Below are positions 28,392 to 38,173 of a stretch of 64,000 nucleotides of DNA, piece by piece. Origin of the DNA: Shewanella benthica KT99 (GTDB lineage Bacteria > Pseudomonadota > Gammaproteobacteria > Enterobacterales > Shewanellaceae); contig NZ_ABIC01000019.1 of assembly GCF_000172075.1 (NCBI RefSeq), forward strand, positions 1 to 64,000. The letters are read 5' to 3'. Below the pieces are notes generated by a model. The model made no database searches and was not told the DNA's origin. It saw only the letters and a program-made list of their open reading frames with translations. Position numbers and translations under genes: made by a program. Position 1 is the first letter of the stretch. Each line of letters starts with the position of its first letter.

Positions 28392-30787
28392 CACTTAACA
28401 GTCCTTGTAAACGTTTGAATGAAGGGGGAGAGCATAAAGGTGAAACCTATCCCTATCAGTAGGGTCAATCCAAAAAAGTGTATTGCTGGGGTACTGCTAA
28501 ATGCCAGTAAGCCAAATGCCAGTATCGTAGAGCTAGCCGACATAAACACGGCCATCATGACGCCTCGACTCTGTTGTTTAGATTCGGCGAAGAACACACT
28601 GTAATCTACGCCGATACCGAAAACGAGGATCAGCGCCAAAGAATGGAATAGGGTGAGTGAGGCCCCCATTATTCCGAGTGTGGCTAAGGTGAAGATCGCC
28701 GATAATGCCGGTACGGCAACGACCAGACAGGCTAATTTTATACTGAAACGGCTGCAAAAAATCAGTGCCGCAGCCAGCATGGCCACAGCCAGCAGTATCA
28801 AGGTCAGCTGACGATACTTGCCCATGACCTTAGAGATATCGCCGACCTTATCGACCAGCTGCACATAGGGGGAATCTGCGAAGAAGTGACTGAGTTTATC
28901 TATATCTGAGATCCCGCCGAGTAAGACTATGGCACCGAATTCCTCTTGACCACTCGAAGGTACTATCCATAAGGGGGCGAAGAGTTTGCCTGCCGGCGAA
29001 TTAAAAAAGGAGCCTGCATCGATATAATGCCCCTTGGCTGCCAGATACGCGCGTTTGAGCTTAGGGGCTAGCTCATCATTCAGACCTAGAGTGTCTATAA
29101 CATGAGTTAGATTCTGCTGATAAATCTCACCCTGAAGGCGATAATTTTTCTCTTGCCTGTCATGGCTAGGGAGATAGTTACTCAGGCTAAATGAGTTACC
29201 AATTAACCGTTGATTCACCGCATTGTTTAATCTTGGGGCCAGACTCTCTAAGTGCTGTAGCAAAGCTTGCTCGCTGTCGCCCCTGACTAACAGAAATTGA
29301 TTATCCGTGCCGCCACTGAGCAGAGCTCTCAAGGTGTTCTCTGGTACTCGTACCTCAGGTGGGCTCTGCTGTAGGTTGCGGATATCATCATCGCTTGTCA
29401 GTCTCAGTATGCCAAAGCTGGATACCGATAAGCAGATGATAACGATTAAGCTCAAGCCTTTAGGTGTGATCTTTCCCAGTAGGCTGTTGATTTTTTGTAG
29501 ATATCGGTCTGCTAATTTGAGTTGCTTGTCGCCTTTGGGCAAGCTGCCTGATGCCAATAGTGGATAGGCAAGTACTAAGGTGATATAAGCCGACATTAAC
29601 CCGGAAGCGCAGAATACGGCGACCTGTTGCATGCCGGGAAATGGTGTAAAACCTATGCTGGAGTAGGCTAAGACGCTGGTGATAAGAGCCAGAGTGATCG
29701 CGGGAAATATGTGTTGGATGACTTGGGCCGCACTGGCATCAGGCTTATTTAAGCGTTCGCAATAGAAGTGAAAACTATAATCGATGGCTATGCCTATCAA
29801 GCTGGTGCCGAAGACGAGCGTCAGCAGGTGCAACTCGGAAAACACCCAGGTAGTCATGACGACGGCGACTAACATGCTAGTCGAGATGGTCAGCAAGGCT
29901 ATGGTCAGTGGCATCAGGGAACGAAATGCCAGCCAGACCAATAGGCATACGCCTATGAGAGAGGCCAGGCCTAAGCTGCTGACTTCACTCTTAGCCAGTT
30001 GGGTTGCGGCTGCTGCATGGAAAAGTGCGCCCGCTCTGAGTATCTCTATATCTGTACCTTGTAGCGCTAACCGCTCAAAAGCCTGATTGAGTACCGATAT
30101 CTGCCGATCTTGCACCTTAGGATTGAAGGCGCTGCCGACCCCTCTTGCCATGACGATGGCAGCCACTTTTCCCTTTGAATCTTCTGCTGGTAGCCTGGCA
30201 AGCAAGATACCTTGATGTACTTCCAATGCTTGTTTAGGAGCTAAAGCTTGCAGGTTTTGCGGATAGAGTAGCAGGGGATCATTGGCTAGCAGGCCGCTGG
30301 TTGCGTAGCTAAATGCGTTATAGATTTGCTGCTGAGCTTGGCCTATGAGGCTGTCTAGTTTGCCGCTCTCCAGTGTTTGAGCCTGATCTAGGGTTAACAG
30401 GCTAAACCTATGGGGGAAATAATAGTTATTGAGAGACTCGGCCTGATCGATGTCGGCGCTCTTTATATCGACAAAGATGCCTTGGCCATGTTCATTGAGC
30501 TGTGCCATCACCCCTTTTGCAGCCTGAATAGCTTGTGCCTGATTATCGGCAATAAAACCAAGGTAGATGGAGTTTGAGAGTTGTTCCTCTACCCGCGACA
30601 GGGCGATATCTGTGAGGGGATCTTGCTGAACATTTGGCAACATGGCCAAGATATCACTCTGAACTCTAGCGCCACCTTGCCAGAGTGAGCAACCGATAAT
30701 CACCATGAGGGACATCATGATGAGCCAGATGGAGAATTTAAATTTTGCCGAATATTGGCTCAGCAGGGCGGCGAGCTTATCGATCAT
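28391..30787 (-). CDS. MMPL/RND-type exporter of the aryl-polyene cluster
   Basis: 798 residues with about 12 membrane helices in two halves. Each half has a large periplasmic loop (about 45-245 and 450-620) and RND-type helices (GIAIDYSFHFYCE and GIGVDYSVFFAES, with the conserved Asp-Tyr pair). MMPL proteins export lipidic products; here the likely cargo is the polyene lipid. It overlaps both neighbours by a few bases. Confidence 0.88.
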   Translation of the reverse strand: MIDKLAALLSQYSAKFKFSIWLIMMSLMVIIGCSLWQGGARVQSDILAMLPNVQQDPLTDIALSRVEEQLSNSIYLGFIADNQAQAIQAAKGVMAQLNEHGQGIFVDIKSADIDQAESLNNYYFPHRFSLLTLDQAQTLESGKLDSLIGQAQQQIYNAFSYATSGLLANDPLLLYPQNLQALAPKQALEVHQGILLARLPAEDSKGKVAAIVMARGVGSAFNPKVQDRQISVLNQAFERLALQGTDIEILRAGALFHAAAATQLAKSEVSSLGLASLIGVCLLVWLAFRSLMPLTIALLTISTSMLVAVVMTTWVFSELHLLTLVFGTSLIGIAIDYSFHFYCERLNKPDASAAQVIQHIFPAITLALITSVLAYSSIGFTPFPGMQQVAVFCASGLMSAYITLVLAYPLLASGSLPKGDKQLKLADRYLQKINSLLGKITPKGLSLIVIICLSVSSFGILRLTSDDDIRNLQQSPPEVRVPENTLRALLSGGTDNQFLLVRGDSEQALLQHLESLAPRLNNAVNQRLIGNSFSLSNYLPSHDRQEKNYRLQGEIYQQNLTHVIDTLGLNDELAPKLKRAYLAAKGHYIDAGSFFNSPAGKLFAPLWIVPSSGQEEFGAIVLLGGISDIDKLSHFFADSPYVQLVDKVGDISKVMGKYRQLTLILLAVAMLAAALIFCSRFSIKLACLVVAVPALSAIFTLATLGIMGASLTLFHSLALILVFGIGVDYSVFFAESKQQSRGVMMAVFMSASSTILAFGLLAFSSTPAIHFFGLTLLIGIGFTFMLSPFIQTFTRTVK

Positions 30788-31593
30788 GATGCCTGCTTAG
30801 GCTTAAGTTCTGGCTCGGTGATGGCTTGAGAAGGCTTGCCTTGTTTCTGAATGAAACCCGGTGAGAGTAGCTCTAACTCAGCTTCTGCCAGGGGACCATT
30901 GTTGATCTCCTCGAATTCGATTCTGCTGGTGTCCCCATTAGTGCTTACTAGCGTGAGCGCCGAGATCTGCTCGGTACCTTCTAATATCATCTGCGGGATG
31001 GCTTTTAGCATCAAGGGATCTTTGGGGATCAAGCCAAGTGTCCAAGGTGCCAGTGGATCTGCTGCCAACAGGTAAAAGCTAAAGTGCTCATCTAAGGTCT
31101 GCAGTTCTCCACCGAGTAGGGCTTTTAGCAAGGTTGGCAAGGTCTGCGCCAGGGCGCCGGCTCCTTGATTACCGTGGGTTTGAGAGACCCGTTGCTTGCC
31201 CGAACTATCGATTTGAATTAATGCATCATCCTTGAGTATCAAGGTGGATTTGAAGGGGAACTCTTGACTCCAGACCAGACCCAGTTGGGCATCGAATATA
31301 AAACTCCCCTTGCTAATCAAGGGTTTTTTAAGCACCTTGAGACTTCGGTACTGAGTAAACTTTCCCTTGGCATGTTGGCTCAATGCGAGTCTCTTGCTGA
31401 GCTTCTCTATCTGTTGATTGTTTACTTTAGATTGAAACAGGGCCGCAAACTTGGCTGTTTGTGCACCGACAACAGATAATTTACTGGTGTTAGCCTGAAC
31501 TGGGCTGCTGCCCATGAGTGTCAGTAACATCAAAGATAGCAGTAATAGCACCGGAGTTAGTCGCCCTCGAGAGCTGAAATAAACGTCAATCAT
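30784..31593 (-). CDS. LolA-like outer-membrane lipoprotein carrier protein
   Basis: 269 residues. A signal anchor (about 12-34) is followed by a LolA-type beta domain, with GSFIFDAQLGLVWSQ as the recognisable segment and a lipid-binding half-barrel pattern beyond. The C-terminus carries an extra Pro/Lys/Glu-rich tail. Probably ferries the aryl-polyene lipid across the periplasm between the exporter and the outer membrane. Stop/start overlaps of 4 bases on both sides. Confidence 0.82.
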   Translation of the reverse strand: MIDVYFSSRGRLTPVLLLLSLMLLTLMGSSPVQANTSKLSVVGAQTAKFAALFQSKVNNQQIEKLSKRLALSQHAKGKFTQYRSLKVLKKPLISKGSFIFDAQLGLVWSQEFPFKSTLILKDDALIQIDSSGKQRVSQTHGNQGAGALAQTLPTLLKALLGGELQTLDEHFSFYLLAADPLAPWTLGLIPKDPLMLKAIPQMILEGTEQISALTLVSTNGDTSRIEFEEINNGPLAEAELELLSPGFIQKQGKPSQAITEPELKPKQAS

Positions 31594-32102
31594 CGACCGA
31601 TCCTCTCATTACTTGTTGTGTTAATGCTTTCAGTTTCAGTGCTATCAGTTTCAGCGCTGTCGATTTCAAGACTGGGAATTAGCTGGGCTAGCTTCTGCCT
31701 GAATACGGTAGGAGTCACGAAGCACAGCTCATTGTTACTGTCTACGGCGGCTTGGATGGTATAGCCTTTAGTGAGACGTTTATTGGTGGCCAGATCTCTG
31801 ATTTGGTAGTTGATCTTCATGCGGTTTTCCCACTCGACCAAGGAGGCTATCACCTTCACCCTTTGATCGAAGGTGCTAGGTTGCACATATTTTATCTGTA
31901 GATCCACGATTGGCCAGGAATAGCCCGAGGCCAACATTTCACGATAGCCATAGCCAAACAGATCCAACAGCTGACATCTGGCCATCTCGAAATAACGCAG
32001 ATAGTTACCATGCCAGGTGATCCCCATGGAGTCGACATCATGAAAGGGGATCAAGATCTCCAGCTCTGTGGTTAAGATGGATTTGTTGGACATAGGGGTC
32101 AT
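31590..32102 (-). CDS. 4-hydroxybenzoyl-CoA-type thioesterase (aryl-polyene cluster)
   Basis: 170 residues from ATG 32102, which overlaps the previous stop (ATGA) and has GGGAAG upstream. Hot-dog fold with the acyl-CoA thioesterase motif FHDVDSMGITWHGNYLRYFE, whose Asp is the usual catalytic residue. Likely releases or edits the acyl chain on ACP. The C-terminal 25 residues are Ser/Thr/Glu-rich and probably disordered. Confidence 0.85.
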   Translation of the reverse strand: MTPMSNKSILTTELEILIPFHDVDSMGITWHGNYLRYFEMARCQLLDLFGYGYREMLASGYSWPIVDLQIKYVQPSTFDQRVKVIASLVEWENRMKINYQIRDLATNKRLTKGYTIQAAVDSNNELCFVTPTVFRQKLAQLIPSLEIDSAETDSTETESINTTSNERIGR

Positions 32103-33661
32103 GAACAGACTTCCCACTCACCGGCCTGGATCTTGTCTACCGTTTGTCTAAGCACAGACTCTAGTGGTCTATCTTCGGTTAATAGCTCGAAATCGGCCTT
32201 GACCTGGTCTAATGTTTTCGCCAGCGAAGGGGTGAGTGAAGACTGGCATAGCTCATCTTGTGAGATACGTAAATTGATCCCTTGAGTCATGGCCAGCAGG
32301 GCCGCAGCCGCGACCTGCTCGGTCAGTTGCAATACCCGCATGCAATCTCGCGCGGCTATGGTGCCCATGCTCACCTTGTCCTGATTATGACATTCGGTGG
32401 AGCGGGAAAACACACTGGCTGGCATGGTATTTTTCAGTGCTTCGGCGGTCCAGGCGGATGCGCCTATTTGTACGGCCTTGAAGCCATGGTTGATGGAGCG
32501 TCTGGCTCCGGTCGCCGCCGATAAATTAGCGGGAAGACCGTTGTTGAACTTAGGATCCATGACCAGAGTCAATTGACGATCGATAAGATCGGCGATGTTG
32601 GCCACTGTGTTCTTCATCGAGTCCATAACGAAGGCGATATGACCGCCGTAGAAGTGACCACCATGAAGTATGTGCTCGCCTTCGGCATCGACAATCGGGT
32701 TGTCGTTGGCACTGTTAAGCTCGGTCTCGATAAACTGACGCATGAAGGGCAGCGCATCTTGCATCACACCTATGACATGCGGGGCGCAGCGAATCGAATA
32801 TCTGTCCTGCAGCCGGTCGGAATTGCGCGGATGCTCATGGTGATTGAGATCGGTGCGGATCCAGGCGGCTATCTGGTTCTGACCCGGATGAGGCTTGGCG
32901 GCAAATAAAATTTCGTCGAAGTGGTTCGAGTTACCCTTCAGTGTGAGTGAAGCCATGGCCGTGAGGCGACTGGCCAGGCGACAGAGGTACTGACCCCTGT
33001 CGAAGGCGAGGCAGGCGAGTGCTGTCATGACGGCAGTGCCGTTCATCAAGGCTAAGCCCTCTTTGGGGCGTAGCTTCAATGGCGTGATGTTAAGCTTGGC
33101 ATAGACATCGGCAGTTGGCTGACGTTCGCCTTGGTAGATCACGTCGCGATCACCCACAAGCACGGCGGCAAGATAAGATAAGGGGGTGAGATCGCCACTG
33201 GCGCCGACTGAGCCCTCTTCGGGGATCACAGGAATAATATTTAAGTTGAGTAGCATCTCTATGCGCTGCAGCAGCTCATAGCTCACACCCGATTTTCCAA
33301 TGGCCAGAGAGCTGAGACGGCATGCCATAACGGCTCTGGCCTGTACTGTGCTTAGGATTTCACCGAGTCCACAACCGTGGAAGCGCAAAAGATGTAGAGG
33401 CAGTTCGTGGACCAGATCGAGTCCGACTGTGACAGTACAGGAGTCACCATAGCCTGTGGTTACGCCATAGACGACGCCTTCTTCATTGAGCAGGCGGTCA
33501 ATGAACAGAGCACCCTTCTGGATGTAGGTCTGAAAATCGCCCGTATCTTTTAATTTTACTTTAGCGCCCTTGGCTACAGCCACCACATCTTCCAGGGTTA
33601 ACGCCCTGTGACCAAATTGAACAATCATGTCCCTTGGATTTGATTGATTATTCTGAGTCAT
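32099..33661 (-). CDS. MIO-type aromatic amino-acid ammonia-lyase in the aryl-polyene operon
   Basis: 520 residues. The family signature GSVGASGDLTPLSYL contains the Ala-Ser-Gly that cyclises to the MIO cofactor. Other active-site elements are intact: YGVTTGYG (catalytic Tyr), QDRYSIRC, SANDNPIVD and LMNGTAV. At the substrate-selectivity loop it reads LLRFHGCG, where histidine-type enzymes have Ser before the His; this points to phenylalanine or tyrosine rather than histidine. It would supply cinnamate or 4-coumarate as an aryl starter for the ligase at 35750-37114. Placement between a glycosyl/acyltransferase and a thioesterase gene, in a tight operon, makes a role in histidine degradation unlikely. 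Confidence 0.88.
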   Translation of the reverse strand: MTQNNQSNPRDMIVQFGHRALTLEDVVAVAKGAKVKLKDTGDFQTYIQKGALFIDRLLNEEGVVYGVTTGYGDSCTVTVGLDLVHELPLHLLRFHGCGLGEILSTVQARAVMACRLSSLAIGKSGVSYELLQRIEMLLNLNIIPVIPEEGSVGASGDLTPLSYLAAVLVGDRDVIYQGERQPTADVYAKLNITPLKLRPKEGLALMNGTAVMTALACLAFDRGQYLCRLASRLTAMASLTLKGNSNHFDEILFAAKPHPGQNQIAAWIRTDLNHHEHPRNSDRLQDRYSIRCAPHVIGVMQDALPFMRQFIETELNSANDNPIVDAEGEHILHGGHFYGGHIAFVMDSMKNTVANIADLIDRQLTLVMDPKFNNGLPANLSAATGARRSINHGFKAVQIGASAWTAEALKNTMPASVFSRSTECHNQDKVSMGTIAARDCMRVLQLTEQVAAAALLAMTQGINLRISQDELCQSSLTPSLAKTLDQVKADFELLTEDRPLESVLRQTVDKIQAGEWEVCS

Positions 33662-35380
33662 CTATTTATCTGTCCTGTTTTTACCCTGAGAGTTGGCGCG
33701 TTGAATATCATCCTTACGCCAAAAATCAAAAAAATTAAACCATTGCAAGGGTTCTCGCCGTGCAAAATATTCGAGTCGTGCACTGTAGTGATTGACGGCT
33801 ACTTCGAGCCTCTGCATGCGGCCTTTTCTGGGGCCTTTGAGTGTATTTGAGAATGTTTCCAGGTGGACCACATAGCGGCCCTGTTCCCGCAAGCAGAACA
33901 TAAGGTAGACAGGACAATCGAGCAGACCGGCAAGAATAAAGGGTCCCTGTGGGAAGGGGGCCGATTCTCCCATAAAGGGGGCATATATGACCCTACCTTG
34001 GCTGCTGGACGAGGTCCTGTCTCCGGCTATGACGACCAGTTCGCCGTCTTCTATCTTCTGCTGCAGCAGCATAGAGGTGCTGGGGCCGAGTTCGCTGACC
34101 TGGATCAGGTTGACCGAGCTATCCGGGTTCAACTGTTTCAGTACCCGGTTAAAGTTCTCGGCATTGTCGGTTAGTACCATGACGTTCACTTTCACCTTTT
34201 TTTGGTGAACCGATATCGCGCGACACAGCTCTAAATTGCCTAGGTGAGACACCAGTAATACGGCGCCCTGACCGGCTTCGAGTCGATCCGCCAGCAGGGC
34301 TCTATTAGGAAAGTCTACCTGGCTGAGTTGGATGCGGTCGCACCAGGCATCGATGCGGTCGAGGGCCGCATTACCAAAGCTAAAGAAATGTTTGAGGCCG
34401 TGCTGCCATCCCAAGTCTCCCTGCAGTTGCGGGTGCTCTGGATCGAATGCTTTGACTCTGTTGAGAAACTCGAGGGAGGCCTTTCTCGCGTTGCGTCCGG
34501 TGAGGAAGAAATACAAGATCACCGGATACATGATGGCGCGACAGAGCCAGTGGCCACCGAGTTTATAGCTTGATGCTAGCAACTTGATGCCCAAGTAACT
34601 GCCTCGCTCGCCTATGCTGGACCAGTGAGAGTCTGATTCATCTCGATTGCTGCCACCGATACCGATAATCTTACCAGGCAAACGTCTCAGCATGCCGAAG
34701 AAGAGGCGGGTATGCATGGCTGAAATACGTAAATTATCCCATAATCCCTGAAAATGGCTGATGCCGTCTTCGGGGTAGATGACTCGGGTCGGCAGATGAA
34801 TGACTCGAACGCCTTGCCAGTGCAAGCGAACCATGATTTCGGTATCGAAATCCATGCGTTCGCCTAAGGCTGTGGTGAGGAAAAGCTGCTCGGTTACTGC
34901 CAGAGGATAGACGCGAAAACCGCACATAGAGTCCTGGATATCGAAACTTAAGGTTTCAACCCATACCCAAAAATGGGTGAGGTAGCGGGCGTAAAATCTA
35001 ATTTTGGGCACAGACTCATCATATTGAGGTAAGCCGGAGATGAGTGCCTCTGGGTTTTCCTCGGCCCGAGCTAGCATGGCCGGAATATCGTCTAAATTAT
35101 GTTGGCCATCGGCATCGACCTGTAATGCATGGCTGTAGCCATCCCTATAGGCGGCTCTCAACCCTGTGGTCACCGCGGCGCCTTTGCCTCGATTAAAGGG
35201 GTGGTGCAACAGGATGACCCAGGAATAACGCTGGGCCAAAGATGTCAGCAGGTGCCGAGTGGCGTCATCGCTGCCATCGTTAATTAAATAGCAAGGCAAC
35301 TCAAGACGTGCCAGCTTCTCGAGGGTTGCCTCGATGGCGACAACATGGTTGTAATTAGGGATGACTAATGCAACTTGCAT
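33662..35380 (-). CDS. Fused family-2 glycosyltransferase and LpxL-type acyltransferase
   Basis: 572 residues, two domains. The N-terminal half (1-230) is a GT-A glycosyltransferase of the dolichol-phosphate-mannose-synthase kind (ALVIPNYNH, LINDGSDD, DADGQHN). The C-terminal half (about 280-560) resembles lauroyl acyltransferases (VSHLGNLELCRAI with the HX4 E/D motif, VVIAGDRTS). Such fusions occur in aryl-polyene clusters and are thought to attach the polyene acid to a sugar/glycerolipid carrier. It starts at the ApeI stop and ends 4 bases before the lyase ATG. Confidence 0.88.
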   Translation of the reverse strand: MQVALVIPNYNHVVAIEATLEKLARLELPCYLINDGSDDATRHLLTSLAQRYSWVILLHHPFNRGKGAAVTTGLRAAYRDGYSHALQVDADGQHNLDDIPAMLARAEENPEALISGLPQYDESVPKIRFYARYLTHFWVWVETLSFDIQDSMCGFRVYPLAVTEQLFLTTALGERMDFDTEIMVRLHWQGVRVIHLPTRVIYPEDGISHFQGLWDNLRISAMHTRLFFGMLRRLPGKIIGIGGSNRDESDSHWSSIGERGSYLGIKLLASSYKLGGHWLCRAIMYPVILYFFLTGRNARKASLEFLNRVKAFDPEHPQLQGDLGWQHGLKHFFSFGNAALDRIDAWCDRIQLSQVDFPNRALLADRLEAGQGAVLLVSHLGNLELCRAISVHQKKVKVNVMVLTDNAENFNRVLKQLNPDSSVNLIQVSELGPSTSMLLQQKIEDGELVVIAGDRTSSSSQGRVIYAPFMGESAPFPQGPFILAGLLDCPVYLMFCLREQGRYVVHLETFSNTLKGPRKGRMQRLEVAVNHYSARLEYFARREPLQWFNFFDFWRKDDIQRANSQGKNRTDK

Positions 35381-35757
35381 CAGCTGGCCTCACTAAAATG
35401 TGTTGAGTCAGTCGCGAGTGCGAGACGGCCCGATGCGAAACGCTTGTCGCCATCGAAGTAACGGAAAATTAATTTGGTCTTTGTCTTGTTCTCGCTGATC
35501 TCCAGGGTCACTTCAGAGTCAGGTAACATCAACTGCTGAAACTTGAGCACCTCTAAGGTGGCAATATTTCGCGGGTAGCCGAAATGCTGACAACCTAAGC
35601 GAATGGCCCAATCCAGTTGGGTCACGCCGGGAAGCACGGCCTGTTCGGGAAAGTGACCATTAAAAAATGGCAAATTTGCGGCGATGAAGAGGCGAAATAC
35701 AATAGCACCGCCATCATAGCTCTTAGATAGGATCTGCGGCAAACTGGATTTAATCAT
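35380..35757 (-). CDS. apeI: 3-hydroxyacyl-ACP dehydratase subunit (ApeI-like)
   Basis: 125 residues, a FabZ-like single hot-dog: NGHFPEQAVLPGVTQLDWA holds the catalytic-His type motif HFP and the PGV turn. Partner of the ApeP-like protein encoded at 24685. It overlaps the ligase gene upstream by 8 bases. Confidence 0.85.
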   Translation of the reverse strand: MIKSSLPQILSKSYDGGAIVFRLFIAANLPFFNGHFPEQAVLPGVTQLDWAIRLGCQHFGYPRNIATLEVLKFQQLMLPDSEVTLEISENKTKTKLIFRYFDGDKRFASGRLALATDSTHFSEAS

Positions 35758-37114
35758 GGTCGAATAACTCGGTTAGCTGTGCCTGAATGTGTTTGCCTTG
35801 TTTGTTGACGGGCAGCAGATCCGGATAGCGCCAACGTCTGGGTAAGGTCACCCGTTCAAACTGGCTCAATAGCTGGGCCTTGAGTAAATTGTTCAGGCTC
35901 AGCTTGCCTTCACTCTCGAGGTGGGCCTTGCCATGCTGCGATAATTCGATGACGGCGCCCAGCTGCATACGTGGCTGGTTTAGCATCACTAGGGCGGCAT
36001 GACTGACGAGGGGATGGCTCTCGAGTAATGTTTCCATCTGCACCAGAGAGACACGTTTCTCTTCGATCTTGATGATGCGATCCAGGCGTCCTTCCAGCCG
36101 AAACAGCCCAGGTTCTATGAGGGTTATCTTGTCTTCACATCTAAGCCAATCCTGGTCTTCTAAATAGGGAGACTTGACGGTGAGGGCGCCATCTTTGGGG
36201 TCTGATGATATTTCAACATTGGCAAAGGTTTGCCATGGTTGGTCTTGTCTCATCTGGCGTCGATAGCCGATACCACCGGTTTCCGTGCTACCGAAAACTT
36301 CGATGGGCTGACGTCCATAACAATGAGCTATGCCCTGAGCGGCGTCGAAACTCAATGGACCGCCGGAACTGAAGACTAAGCTGGGTGATCTCAGCTGCTT
36401 CTCGTTATCCAGGGACTCAGGTAAGCGGGACAACTGAGCCGGGCTGCTGATAAGGCACAGATTAGGAAACAGACTGGTGTAGTAGGTTAGGGTCTCCGGA
36501 TATTCGATGATATCACTTAAGAAGGGGCGCCCGGCGGCCAATGGCCAAAGGATCTTGAATAACAAGCCATAAATATGTTGATGTGAAACCGTCGATACCA
36601 CACTACATTGGGGCAAGTGCTTGGCGAACGTGTGCTCCAATGCGGTGACTTCGGCGTCTAATTGAGTGAGAGACTTACGGACGGCTTTGGGCTGGCCACT
36701 ACTTCCTGAGGTATACAGCACCAGTTCGCCCCATTTCTCACTCGTCGGCCATAGGCTTGCCGCTGATGAGAGCTCTTTCTTAAGCATGACTAAAGCCTTA
36801 CTTTCACATAAGGCTTTATCTGAAATTACTCCATCGAATTTATGGGTCAACTCACTCAAGCTACCCGCTTGGGTGTTAGTCGGTAAGATGATCTCTTTTC
36901 CGGCGAGTAGTGCAGCACATAAACCGACAGCAAACAGATCACTGGAATCACAGGCTAATAACCAACGTCGGCAAGGTGATTGGCTCAGTTGCCGATGCAC
37001 ATTCGCAACCTGGTTGGTGAATGCAGCGCCAGTGATAATATCATGATGGTTAAAACTGATAAGCTGTTGGCTCGAAGGCCCCTTGGATAACCAAGATTTG
37101 AGTAACTCTGTCAT
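35750..37114 (-). CDS. apeH: Aryl/acyl-ACP ligase (ApeH-like AMP-binding enzyme)
   Basis: 454 residues, shorter than acyl-CoA synthetases but normal for ApeH. The AMP-binding P-loop is YTSGSSGQPKAVRKS; the A5-type motif is VFGSTETGGIG. It activates an aromatic acid as adenylate and loads it onto the cluster ACP. With the ammonia-lyase in the same operon the substrate is probably a cinnamate derivative, although 4-hydroxybenzoate is used in other systems. Confidence 0.87.
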   Translation of the reverse strand: MTELLKSWLSKGPSSQQLISFNHHDIITGAAFTNQVANVHRQLSQSPCRRWLLACDSSDLFAVGLCAALLAGKEIILPTNTQAGSLSELTHKFDGVISDKALCESKALVMLKKELSSAASLWPTSEKWGELVLYTSGSSGQPKAVRKSLTQLDAEVTALEHTFAKHLPQCSVVSTVSHQHIYGLLFKILWPLAAGRPFLSDIIEYPETLTYYTSLFPNLCLISSPAQLSRLPESLDNEKQLRSPSLVFSSGGPLSFDAAQGIAHCYGRQPIEVFGSTETGGIGYRRQMRQDQPWQTFANVEISSDPKDGALTVKSPYLEDQDWLRCEDKITLIEPGLFRLEGRLDRIIKIEEKRVSLVQMETLLESHPLVSHAALVMLNQPRMQLGAVIELSQHGKAHLESEGKLSLNNLLKAQLLSQFERVTLPRRWRYPDLLPVNKQGKHIQAQLTELFDHD

Positions 37115-37659
37115 GATTTATTTAACCAAATAGTTCTATATAACCACTCGCCACCCAGTAGCGAACCGATAAGCAGATAGGCGATGAGGCCGTTATACAG
37201 TGTCCAGATCTCTAATGAGGCGTAGTGTGCCGTGTACAAAGCCACTGACCCGTTAAAAACAAATAAGCCACACCATATCCGGGTGACTTTTTTCAGGTAA
37301 GGAATCGCCTCGTGCGGAAGTTCGGGCTCCTTCAACCTCGCTAGCCTCTCTATCATGCTGGGGCCTAACTTTAGCGAGTAAACAAACAGCATCAGCATGC
37401 TGAGGTTTATGACCACAGGATAATAGAGTAACCAGTCATGCCGTTTGGCAATAAAACTTGCCGCCGTTAATCCTATGCCTACTAGGATAGGCAAGATCAT
37501 GACTTTGACTTGTTGCTTCTGAATCAATAATCGTACGATTAAGAAGCAACAAAGCACCATGGCTATGGTGCCTGTAGGCAAATAGTTGAGTCCAAAATAG
37601 ACTGCTAAAGGGTATCCCAGCAGCAGAATGCCGGTGACTATTTGCAAAAATAACCGCAT
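37111..37659 (-). CDS. Polytopic membrane protein of the aryl-polyene cluster
   Basis: 182 residues, about five membrane helices. It is the small conserved membrane protein (COG4648-like) that accompanies the ACP and ligase genes of these loci. No catalytic motif. The start overlaps the ACP stop. Role unknown, perhaps scaffolding of the synthase at the membrane. Confidence 0.75.
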   Translation of the reverse strand: MRLFLQIVTGILLLGYPLAVYFGLNYLPTGTIAMVLCCFLIVRLLIQKQQVKVMILPILVGIGLTAASFIAKRHDWLLYYPVVINLSMLMLFVYSLKLGPSMIERLARLKEPELPHEAIPYLKKVTRIWCGLFVFNGSVALYTAHYASLEIWTLYNGLIAYLLIGSLLGGEWLYRTIWLNKS

Positions 37660-37907
37660 TACTCTTCGACGAGTCCTTCGATGGCAGAAACCACATCGTC
37701 TACGGTGCGTACGGCTTTAAATTCTTCAGGTTTGATCTTCTTGCCTGTCATCTGTTGTAGCTTGATGACGAGATCTATAGCATCGATACTGTCCAGATCG
37801 AGTTCTTCATATAGGGAAGCTGATGGTGAGATATCAGCTTCATCGATCTCAAATTCATCGACTAAGATGCGAGTTAAGGCTTGCAGTATTTGTTCACGGC
37901 TTTGCAT
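37659..37907 (-). CDS. Acyl carrier protein (ApeF-like)
   Basis: 82 residues with the phosphopantetheine Ser in ELDLDSIDAIDL. Strongly acidic. The second of two adjacent ACPs; in known systems one carries the aryl starter and the growing chain. I cannot say which of the two corresponds to ApeE or ApeF beyond gene order. Confidence 0.9.
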   Translation of the reverse strand: MQSREQILQALTRILVDEFEIDEADISPSASLYEELDLDSIDAIDLVIKLQQMTGKKIKPEEFKAVRTVDDVVSAIEGLVEE

Positions 37908-37915
37908 AATCTCTC

Positions 37916-38173
37916 CTAATCTCGCTGTGATTCGATAAAGCTGGCCAGACTCGACACGCTATGAAAATGTGCCTTAGTGGCGTCTGAATTGGCTTCGATT
38001 TTGACATCGAACTGCTTCTTAATTGCCAATCCAAGCTCCAGGGCATCGATTGAGTCTAGTCCCAGACCTTCACCGAATAGCGCTGATTCGGTGTCGATGT
38101 CATCGACTGTGACATCTTCGAGATCCAGGCAATCTATGATTAATTGTTTTATTTCGTTATGTAGTTTCATCAT
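37916..38173 (-). CDS. Acyl carrier protein (ApeE-like)
   Basis: 85 residues; phosphopantetheine Ser in GLGLDSIDALEL. Two consecutive ATG codons (38173 and 38170) are possible starts. It overlaps the acyltransferase gene by 17 bases and precedes the second ACP by 8. Confidence 0.9.
   Translation of the reverse strand: MMKLHNEIKQLIIDCLDLEDVTVDDIDTESALFGEGLGLDSIDALELGLAIKKQFDVKIEANSDATKAHFHSVSSLASFIESQRD

Noticed and set aside
32099..33661. Histidine degradation hutH
   Set aside because: Embedded in the aryl-polyene operon, Phe rather than Ser at the selectivity loop, and no hutU/hutI nearby.
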